A stretch of DNA of 12,405 bases, taken from assembly GCA_016234155.1 (NCBI GenBank), contig JACRGZ010000082.1:1-12405 (forward strand). The letters are read 5' to 3'. Below, piece after piece: positions 7,989 through 12,405 of this stretch. This stretch comes from Nitrospirota bacterium (lineage in GTDB: Bacteria > Nitrospirota > 9FT-COMBO-42-15 > HDB-SIOI813). The notes under the pieces are model-generated. The model worked only from the letters and a program-made list of their open reading frames with translations, was not told where the DNA came from and ran no database searches. Made by a program: the position numbers and the translations under genes. Within the stretch, counting starts at the first letter, position 1. Every line of letters begins with the position of its first letter.

Positions 7989-8083
7989 AAGTTCAAATTT
8001 CAAAATCCAAATGTCAAAAAATTTGAACTTTGAGCTTTGACATTTGACATTTATTTGAACTTTGGATTTTGATATTTGAACTT
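7989..8083. repeat. 95-bp AT-rich palindromic element between lysM and dprA
   Basis: The arms 7989-8011 and 8061-8083 are complementary at 22 of 23 positions. A second inner pair is TGTCAAA (8012-8018) with TTTGACA (8036-8042). The interior repeats TTTGACATTTGACATTT-like units. It fills nearly the whole lysM-dprA gap and sits immediately before the dprA start codon. It is similar in style to the hslV-flanking repeats but not the same sequence. Confidence 0.85.
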
Positions 8084-8097
8084 AAAATGAGGTATTT

Positions 8098-9171
8098 TTA
8101 CTTTACGGCAGCCACAACCTTACTGCCCACACCAAAGGGTTCTATACTTTTTATCACCAAGGCAGTGGAGGTAGTGTCTTGTACAGAGATTACCCTCAGC
8201 TCGCCAATGACGTCGTCACGTCTTCCGCTGACAACATAGAAAAGTATACCAGGAGTAATGCCGTCTGAGGCGCCCCTGTCAATATAGACCACGCTGTATT
8301 GGGCATTTAATGTCTTACCTTCATGGGATTCTATTATATAACCTTTAATCCCTGCCGCTGACTCTTTTGCCGCAGTAACTGAAACGGCAGTAGTATAAGG
8401 TTGTATCTGATCACCAGGGGATGCATAACCGTATGACTTTACAATCTTGCCCGAGGCATCCCCTCCCTGAACCCTGTTAATCTCAATGACCCCTACAGGT
8501 ATAAAAAGCATACCAATCTTCTTCCCTGTCTCCGGATGTTTAAGAGGACCCGATGTCCTGAAGATTGTAAGCTTATCACCAATGGATACCTTGTCAGAAT
8601 ACCCTTTTAACAGGGAGAGGTTGACTGCATCTTCGTTAGCGAATATATTTCTCCCTTCTAAAGACCCCCGTATAACTCCATAACTCTCTGTCTTTTCTAT
8701 TATATAGCCTGCCGACTCAATTATATCCGGGCTTATTACCGGCCTTGAAACAGGAGGCTCAGATACCGCAGCCGGCTGTAAAGGTGAAGGCGGCAAGGCA
8801 GGGGCTGAAACTGCGGCCGGGGCCTCAGGCGCAAAAGCCGTCGCAGGGGTTGGAGTAACCGCCTCAGCAGCCGGAGCAATAACCTCTTCTTTTGACGGCG
8901 GGATAGCACGGGGTATAACAAGTTTATTTTCAGGGTATATCAGATCCGGGTTTTTGATGTAGCTGTTTTTCCCCCAGATATTGGGCCAGAGAAATGGATT
9001 TTTCAGATACTCTTCTGAAATATCCCACAGGGTATCGTCCTTCTTTATTGTGTATACAGTTTCATCCTGTAATCCCCCCTCCTCCCCTTTAGTAAAGGGG
9101 GGGGTGAAGGCAAAATAGAGAATAACTGAAATTATTAGTATTGTGATCCTCGTGACTTTTATGATATGCAT
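8098..9171 (-). CDS. LysM-domain envelope protein with a Pro/Ala-rich linker
   Basis: Probably a periplasmic, peptidoglycan-binding protein; its exact role is unknown. The start is the ATG at 9171 (357 aa), with AGGAGG at 9175-9180, a short 3-base spacing. The in-frame ATG at 9231 lies inside tRNA-Leu and is rejected. Residues 7-22 form a hydrophobic signal or anchor segment. Residues 23-34 (TPPFTKGEEGGL) are translated palindromic repeat. A LysM domain occupies about 38-88 (YTIKKDDTLWDISEEYL to NKLVIPRAIPP). A low-complexity Pro/Ala/Val linker (about 89-150) leads to a C-terminal domain of about 200 residues rich in predicted beta strands, which I cannot assign. It lies 16 bp after tRNA-Leu and before dprA, an arrangement I recall from deltaproteobacterial genomes. 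Confidence 0.88.
   Translation of the reverse strand: MHIIKVTRITILIISVILYFAFTPPFTKGEEGGLQDETVYTIKKDDTLWDISEEYLKNPFLWPNIWGKNSYIKNPDLIYPENKLVIPRAIPPSKEEVIAPAAEAVTPTPATAFAPEAPAAVSAPALPPSPLQPAAVSEPPVSRPVISPDIIESAGYIIEKTESYGVIRGSLEGRNIFANEDAVNLSLLKGYSDKVSIGDKLTIFRTSGPLKHPETGKKIGMLFIPVGVIEINRVQGGDASGKIVKSYGYASPGDQIQPYTTAVSVTAAKESAAGIKGYIIESHEGKTLNAQYSVVYIDRGASDGITPGILFYVVSGRRDDVIGELRVISVQDTTSTALVIKSIEPFGVGSKVVAAVK
9071..9108. repeat. C/G-rich palindromic element inside the LysM gene
   Basis: AATCCCCCCTCCTCCCC and GGGGGGGGTGA-type arms surround TTTAGTAAA. On the coding strand this reads TPPFTKGEEGGL, placed between the signal/anchor segment and the LysM domain. The pattern resembles one hairpin unit of the element at 29-102, including the CCCCTTT...AAAGGGG core. 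I read it as a repeat that inserted without breaking the frame in a tolerant linker. Confidence 0.65.
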
Positions 9172-9187
9172 ATCCCTCCTATCTGCT

Positions 9188-9274
9188 TGGTGCCGAAGGG
9201 GGGAGTCGAACCCCCATGCCCTTGCGGACACTAGACCCTGAACCTAGCGTGTCTACCAGTTCCACCACTTCGGC
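9188..9274 (-). tRNA. tRNA-Leu (anticodon CAG)
   Basis: The gene reads GCCGAAG at the 5' end and pairs with CTTCGGC at the 3' end to give a perfect 7-bp acceptor stem; CCA is encoded. The D-arm has GGTAGAC, the T-loop GTTCGAC lies in a GGGGG/CCCCC stem, and there is a long class II variable arm (TGTCCGCAAGGGCA), as expected for leucine. The anticodon stem CTAGG/TCTAG holds the loop TTCAGGG, giving anticodon CAG, which reads CUG. At 87 nt with CCA it has normal length. Confidence 0.97.
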
Positions 9275-9284
9275 ATATGTGCTC

Positions 9285-9444
9285 AGTTGACGCTCAAAAA
9301 TGCCCAGGTGCAAGGAAGGACAAGGATTTGAGCCGAGGCGTACTTTTTCGTACGTTGAGGCTCAAATCCGCAGTCCTGACGCCGCACGACCCATTGCATT
9401 GGCCTTCGGCCGCAATGGGTACCCCGCATTTTTCAGCGTCAACT
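9285..9444. repeat. 160-bp multi-arm palindromic element between tRNA-Leu and rplI
   Basis: The outer arms 9285-9303 and 9426-9444 match at 18 of 19 positions. Inside are two arms. Arm one has GGATTTGAGCC (9324-9334) pairing with GGCTCAAATCC (9359-9369), extended outward by AGGAC/GTCCT and GGTGC/GCAC, and capped by CGTAC/GTACG (9339-9343, 9350-9354). Arm two is ACCCATTGC with GCAATGGGT around GGCC-TTC-GGCC (about 9389-9420). There is no coding potential. It spans the region between the tRNA promoter and the tRNA. Confidence 0.85.
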
Positions 9445-9448
9445 GTTT

Positions 9449-9477
9449 ATGTTACAGAAGGATATGACAAGTGTCAA
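9449..9477 (-). promoter_or_regulatory. Putative sigma70 promoter for tRNA-Leu and the downstream operon
   Basis: On the minus strand, TTGACA (9477-9472) and TAACAT (9454-9449) are 17 bp apart. Transcription would begin near 9442, at the edge of the palindromic element, and proceed through it into tRNA-Leu and lysM. The -10 is imperfect. No better candidate is visible closer to the tRNA. Confidence 0.55.
9465..9476. promoter_or_regulatory. Possible operator TGACA-AG-TGTCA between divergent promoters
   Basis: This short inverted repeat overlaps the minus-strand -35 box and lies about 10 bp from the plus-strand -35 box. A dimeric regulator bound here could affect both directions. Part of the symmetry is due to the -35 sequence itself, so support is weak. 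Confidence 0.25.
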
Positions 9478-9486
9478 ATATTTTTA

Positions 9487-9516
9487 TTGACAAGGGAATT
9501 ACAATTTAGCTATAAC
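9487..9516 (+). promoter_or_regulatory. Putative sigma70 promoter of rplI
   Basis: TTGACA (9487-9492) and TATAAC (9511-9516) are separated by 18 bp, giving a start near 9523 and a short leader. The rplI ribosome-binding site AGGAGA follows at 9533-9538. The promoter is back-to-back with the minus-strand promoter. Confidence 0.7.
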
Positions 9517-9543
9517 AGATGAGCGATTAAATAGGAGAATGAG

Positions 9544-9987
9544 ATGAAGGTCATTTTAAAAGAAGATATAAAGGGTCTGGGGAAAATGGGTGATATAGTA
9601 AATGTTGCTGAGGGATACGGGAGGAACTTTCTCATACCCGGAAGGAAGGCGGTAGAGGCCACAACACATAATATCAAGGCAGTTGAACATGAAAAGAAGA
9701 TGCTTGAAGAGAAGATGAAACGGGGTAAACAGGAGGTGGAGGAGCTCTCTAAGAAGATTAGTGAAATCTCTGTCACTATCCCGATGCAGGTCGGAGAAGG
9801 AGAAAAGATGTTTGGCTCCGTCACCTCTGCTGATATTGCTGAAGCGCTTGATAAGGAAGGGATAAAGTTAGACAAACGCCAGATACATCTTGAAAAACCG
9901 CTCAAAGAGCTTGGCCTGTTTCAGGTTCCTGTAAAACTTCATCCGGAGGTTTCTGCAGAGCTTAAGATATGGGTGGTGAAGGGGTAA
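9544..9987 (+). CDS. rplI: 50S ribosomal protein L9
   Basis: L9 is a two-domain protein of the large ribosomal subunit that binds 23S rRNA near the L1 stalk. The 147-aa product has the usual length. The N-terminal domain carries MKVILKEDIKGLGKMGDIVNVAEGYGRNFLIPGRKAVEAT (1-40), the L9 signature. A long Lys/Glu-rich helix (about 41-75) connects to the C-terminal domain (GEGEKMFGSVTSADIAEAL, about 83-101). The start has AGGAGA upstream and a promoter of its own. rplI is often the last gene of an rpsF-rpsR cluster; here it stands alone behind a divergent tRNA promoter. A cytochrome-barrel gene begins four bases after its stop. Confidence 0.97.
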   Translation: MKVILKEDIKGLGKMGDIVNVAEGYGRNFLIPGRKAVEATTHNIKAVEHEKKMLEEKMKRGKQEVEELSKKISEISVTIPMQVGEGEKMFGSVTSADIAEALDKEGIKLDKRQIHLEKPLKELGLFQVPVKLHPEVSAELKIWVVKG

Positions 9988-9991
9988 AGTA

Positions 9992-11206
9992 ATGCGGATT
10001 GCGGATTGCGGATTGCGGAATTGGAGGATTCATGCCGGTTTTTATATAGTCTTGTTCTTATTCACGATCATTGGATTTCTCTGGGGATTTCTCTGGCCTG
10101 AAAAGGCTGATGCCATACCTTATTTCTCCAGGAAGTACAATTCTCAATGCGCCATGTGTCATGTCCAGTTCCCAAGGCTTAATACTACAGGCATGACCTT
10201 CAAGCAGAACGGCTACAGGCTTAAAGGGGAAAACGGGGAGTTTATCTGGCAGGATAAGGTCTTCCCATTCTCTGGCATGGCTGTTCTAAAATATAGGATG
10301 ATCAACAGAAAAGGGGCTGGATGGATCCCTGAAAGTGGTAAACGGGAAGATGGTAGTCAGAGTATCTTTCTCATTGATGAGATGGAATTTTTCAGCGCCG
10401 GTATCCTTGCGCCCCGGGTCTCATACTTTGTAACTTTTGGGTCAGAAGAAGAAAACCCTTTTGAACCCGGTGTTGCCTTTATTATTTTTGATGATATCCT
10501 CCCTGAAAGTAAGTTAAATATAAAAGCCGGGAAATTTTACAATGAGTTCCTTCATCTTGCAGAAAAGCGAAGGCTCACCTTCGAGCCGTATATGGCGCCT
10601 GTGTCACGGATCCAGTATGGTGTAGAATTAAATGGAGAGGTTCAGTCCCAGAATATAAGATATGCCCTCGGTGTGGCAAATGATGAAGTGACTGGAGGAA
10701 AAAAACCAGGTCAAACTGAGGTGGGGTATGTAGATGAACTGGATGTGAGCAACAATATACGGGCCTTTTATGGGTGGTTAGCTTATAATATGCCAGGATA
10801 TACTATTGGGGTTAGAGGTTATACTGCCAAGGCCGGTGAAGGTCCATATAAAGGTGTAATGAACGACCATACCCAGTTTGATATAAATATAAATATTGAC
10901 TTTAAACCCGTAATTTTTACCCTTGCCTATTATATACAGTCTAATGTCAATGGTGTGGACGGCAATGACCAGAATAATCTCTTGACAGAGCTGGTCTTTG
11001 CGGCCGGACCACAATTTTTAGCCGACTTTCGTTATGAACTGCAGAATAAGGATATACTAAAAGATAAAGATAGCAGATATGTCCTCAATACAGGCTACTA
11101 TTTTTCCCCAAATATAGCGGTAATCGGTGAATATAGCAGACAGGATGGAAAAGAGTCACAAAAGGATGAGGATAAATTACAGATTGGCATACAATTAGTT
11201 TTTTAA
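9992..11206 (+). CDS. Fused monohaem cytochrome/outer-membrane beta-barrel protein
   Basis: The 404-aa product has a signal peptide (hydrophobic 16-35; likely cleavage after WPEKADA, residue 41). A single haem c motif C53AMC56H57 follows at once in YFSRKYNSQCAMCHVQFPRLNTTG, then GMTFKQNGYRL. The remaining 300 or so residues alternate polar and hydrophobic strands with many Tyr/Phe/Gly and end in GIQLVF; a terminal Phe is typical of outer-membrane barrels. The layout (N-terminal haem, C-terminal barrel) matches Cyc2-type fused cytochrome-porins in architecture. The segment around the haem looks more like an uncharacterised family with CxxCHxxFPxLN and NGY motifs. A role moving electrons across the outer membrane is inference. 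The N-terminus is odd: its first codons are a GCGGATT tandem repeat. GGGG at 9981-9984, overlapping the rplI end, could act as its ribosome-binding site. Confidence 0.75.
   Translation: MRIADCGLRNWRIHAGFYIVLFLFTIIGFLWGFLWPEKADAIPYFSRKYNSQCAMCHVQFPRLNTTGMTFKQNGYRLKGENGEFIWQDKVFPFSGMAVLKYRMINRKGAGWIPESGKREDGSQSIFLIDEMEFFSAGILAPRVSYFVTFGSEEENPFEPGVAFIIFDDILPESKLNIKAGKFYNEFLHLAEKRRLTFEPYMAPVSRIQYGVELNGEVQSQNIRYALGVANDEVTGGKKPGQTEVGYVDELDVSNNIRAFYGWLAYNMPGYTIGVRGYTAKAGEGPYKGVMNDHTQFDININIDFKPVIFTLAYYIQSNVNGVDGNDQNNLLTELVFAAGPQFLADFRYELQNKDILKDKDSRYVLNTGYYFSPNIAVIGEYSRQDGKESQKDEDKLQIGIQLVF
9993..10019 (+). repeat. GCGGATT tandem repeat at the start of the barrel gene
   Basis: Three GCGGATT units plus a partial fourth follow the ATG and are translated as RIADCGLRN. 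Units of this kind often occur in intergenic repeats, so the annotated N-terminus may be repeat-derived. A TTG at codon 8 or codon 21 is a possible alternative start. Confidence 0.7.
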
Positions 11207-11214
11207 AAAAAATC

Positions 11215-11243
11215 TTGACATTGATTTAACGTAACTGTATATT
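11215..11243 (+). promoter_or_regulatory. Strong sigma70-like promoter of the cytochrome c gene
   Basis: A consensus TTGACA (11215-11220) is followed after 17 bp by TATATT (11238-11243). It predicts a start near 11250 and a purine-rich leader of about 160 nt before the cytochrome start codon. It lies just after the barrel gene stop, so the cytochrome can be transcribed independently. Confidence 0.75.
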
Positions 11244-11304
11244 TTTACATACTTTCTTGAGCAAAACTAATTACCATTCACTATTCACTTTATCAAGGAA
11301 GGGG

Positions 11305-11406
11305 GTGGGAAGAGGCAGAGGCCAGGATAAGAAGTCGCAAGAAGTTAAAGAATACAGGCTGCATATAACATTGACAGAGAAGTTTAACAAAAAAGAGGAG
11401 GTTTAA
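11305..11406 (+). CDS. Possible 33-codon leader ORF before the cytochrome c gene
   Basis: A GTG at 11305 sits after AAGGAAGG (11296-11301) at a rather short spacing. It opens a frame of 33 codons rich in Arg, Lys and Glu (starts VGRGRGQDKKSQE, ends NKKEEV). The stop TAA at 11404 is three bases before the cytochrome ATG, and the cytochrome's GAGGAGG ribosome-binding site lies within it. Such tight spacing would allow translational coupling. I do not recognise the peptide; the frame may be fortuitous in a purine-rich leader. Confidence 0.22.
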   Translation: MGRGRGQDKKSQEVKEYRLHITLTEKFNKKEEV

Positions 11407-11409
11407 AAA

Positions 11410-11778
11410 ATGTCCCGAGGTGCTAAAATTGCTGTTCTATCATTAACCGCTGTTTTGTTTGTGGTATTCAGTCTCGCAATCTTTGCTGCCGAAAGCCTTG
11501 CTGCTGATGCAGCGAATGGGAAGAAGGTTTTCACTGCCAACTGCGTGGTATGCCATGGAGATCAAGGTAACGGCAGTGGTCCTGCAGCAGCCACCATGAC
11601 TCCAAAGCCAAGGAATTTCACGAGCCCAACTGAAATGAAAGACATAGATGATGCAAGGTTGAAAAAATCCATCACAGAGGGAAGACCTGGCACTGCAATG
11701 GTAGGTTTCGCCAAGACATTAAAGGCCAGCGATATTGATGATGTCATTGCATACGTAAAGACCTTTCTCAAGAAATAA
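11410..11778 (+). CDS. Periplasmic class I cytochrome c (monohaem)
   Basis: This small electron carrier of 122 aa has a signal peptide of about 31 residues (cleavage near SLA/ADAANG). The mature part begins with the helix ANGKKVFTANCVVCHGDQGNGSG. The haem c motif is C45VVC48H49. M97 in RPGTAMVGF is the likely sixth ligand. The C-terminal helix ASDIDDVIAYVKTFLKK is typical of class I cytochromes (Cytochrome_CBB3/c551-like). Translation has a strong GAGGAGG site. With its own promoter and terminator it is a monocistronic unit. Its neighbours, a haem-barrel protein and an oxidase-like membrane protein, suggest it shuttles electrons in the periplasm, but no partner is proven. Confidence 0.93.
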   Translation: MSRGAKIAVLSLTAVLFVVFSLAIFAAESLAADAANGKKVFTANCVVCHGDQGNGSGPAAATMTPKPRNFTSPTEMKDIDDARLKKSITEGRPGTAMVGFAKTLKASDIDDVIAYVKTFLKK

Positions 11779-11807
11779 ATAGTATAATTGCGCAATCTGA
11801 TAAAGCA

Positions 11808-11845
11808 ACAAAAGCCCTGAGGGTAAACTCAGGGCTTTTGTATTT
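11808..11845 (+). terminator. Intrinsic terminator after cytochrome c
   Basis: A perfect 14-bp stem, 11808-11821 with 11828-11841 (ACAAAAGCCCTGAG / CTCAGGGCTTTTGT), encloses a 6-base loop (GGTAAA). It has a GC core and a following T-rich stretch. The A-rich left flank makes it potentially bidirectional. It ends only a few bases before the ribosome-binding site of the next gene. Confidence 0.92.
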
Positions 11846-11859
11846 TGGGAGGGGAAGAT

Positions 11860-12264
11860 TTGGGCAGGGCTACACGGTTCTTCCTTATAGCAAGTTTGAT
11901 ATATCTGCTTATAGGTGTAACAATAGGTATATTTCTTACTATCTACCCCGGGATGGTTGGAGGTTTTTTAGCCATGCACGCACACATCAATCTATTAGGG
12001 TGGCTCTCCATGATGGTCTTTGCCGTAGCTTATCATGTCCTGCCACGGTTCAGCGGAAGACCACTCTACAGTGAAAGACTGGCCGACACACATGTCTTCC
12101 TTGCCAATATAGGCCTCATTGGTCTTGTAATTGCGTGGCCGCTGTCAAGATACTACTGGACAACCCCATTGCGTGTATTGTTTACAGTCGCCGCATTATG
12201 CTATGCTGCAGGGGCGTATGTATTTGTCTACAATATCATTAGAACAGTCTTCGCAAAGGATTAA
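11860..12264 (+). CDS. Four-helix membrane protein resembling part of haem-copper oxidase subunit I
   Basis: A 134-aa protein with four transmembrane helices, at about 7-28, 36-61, 77-96 and 104-127. I prefer the TTG at 11860 because GGGAGGGG (11848-11855) precedes it at good spacing; a TTG at 11845 is also in frame but lies against the terminator. The second helix carries FLAMHAHINLLGWLSMMVFAVAYHVLPRFSG, with H40, H42 and H59. This resembles helix regions of cbb3-type (CcoN) subunit I and related short proteins. The length is far below a full CcoN of about 450 aa, and the copper-site and proton-channel regions are missing. It is therefore not a complete oxidase; a haem-binding accessory role is plausible. 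No promoter of its own is obvious, so it may depend on read-through past the terminator. Confidence 0.6.
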   Translation: MGRATRFFLIASLIYLLIGVTIGIFLTIYPGMVGGFLAMHAHINLLGWLSMMVFAVAYHVLPRFSGRPLYSERLADTHVFLANIGLIGLVIAWPLSRYYWTTPLRVLFTVAALCYAAGAYVFVYNIIRTVFAKD

Positions 12265-12335
12265 ATTCTGTAACTACTCAGCAGGTGTTATTTTGATTCT
12301 CAAGAAAATGAAAAACATATAACAAGAAATGAATA

Positions 12336-12405
12336 ATGAAAATTTGCCTCAAAGAACTGAAAGAGACACATGTTGCATTACAAATTATCCGAAGAAAACC
12401 TCAAA
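12336..12405 (+). pseudogene. Possible four-helix-bundle (S23-like) fragment at the window edge
   Basis: The frame opened by the ATG at 12336 reads MKICLKELKETHVALQIIRRKPQ and runs off the window end. KICLKELKETxxxLxII resembles the later helices of S23/four-helix-bundle proteins (23S rRNA intervening-sequence family). The expected N-terminal helices are not found in this frame upstream (in-frame TGA at 12330), so this may be a remnant. An overlapping frame from 12329 (MNNENLPQRTER) is also open and could be the true start if a frameshift is present. The match is from memory of family appearance only. Confidence 0.25.

Noticed and set aside
8736..8921. Leu/Arg-rich 61-codon frame overlapping the LysM linker
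   Set aside because: It is an alternate-frame reading of the Pro/Ala low-complexity linker.
9172..9231. LysM protein starting at 9231 (MSARAWGFDSPLRHQ...)
   Set aside because: This extension is translation of the tRNA-Leu 3' half. The ATG at 9171, with AGGAGG upstream and a signal-like N-terminus, is the sensible start.
9510..9905. 131-codon minus-strand open frame opposite rplI
   Set aside because: It is antisense to L9, rich in Ser/Phe/Ile as expected of a reversed Lys/Glu-rich gene, and has no ribosome-binding site.
11371..11400. A second promoter starting with TTGACA at 11371
   Set aside because: No -10 box exists at the right distance; the ribosome-binding site occupies that position.

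Overview
The window looks like chromosomal DNA of a Gram-negative bacterium of moderate GC content. An outer-membrane beta-barrel protein, c-type cytochromes and a LysM envelope protein point that way. The gene order lysM-dprA-topA-trmFO-xerC-hslV-hslU, folate-dependent TrmFO and haem proteins would fit Nitrospirota or a deltaproteobacterial (Desulfobacterota-like) lineage. That placement is inference from gene order and protein style; no 16S or other decisive marker is present.

Left two thirds (minus strand, 9274 down to 212): tRNA-Leu(CAG), a LysM envelope protein, DprA, topoisomerase I, TrmFO, a XerC-type tyrosine recombinase, HslV and HslU. The genes are co-oriented with short gaps or overlaps, so they are probably one long transcription unit. 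It appears to start at a promoter near 9449-9477, and an outer palindrome at 29-102 lies beyond hslU. The genes cover DNA uptake/processing, supercoiling, tRNA m5U54 modification, chromosome dimer resolution and the HslUV protease.

Right third (plus strand, 9544 to 12264): rplI (ribosomal protein L9) has its own sigma70-like promoter. Directly behind it is a fused monohaem cytochrome/beta-barrel protein. A separately promoted periplasmic class I cytochrome c follows, ending in a textbook terminator, and then a four-helix membrane protein resembling a piece of a haem-copper oxidase subunit I. Together they suggest an electron-transfer patch at the cell envelope. The last 70 bases may hold the edge of a four-helix-bundle (S23-like) gene.

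The most striking feature is how densely the window is seeded with palindromic repeats of several unrelated families. They lie in nearly every wider intergenic gap and twice inside genes (xerC and lysM). The best case is a perfect 132-bp inverted repeat bracketing hslV and its ribosome-binding site. It forms a potentially invertible single-gene cassette whose flipping would leave both neighbours intact. A palindromic element also sits directly before a DprA that lacks the usual N-terminal domain, and a complex cruciform-like element fills the leader between the tRNA-Leu promoter and the tRNA.
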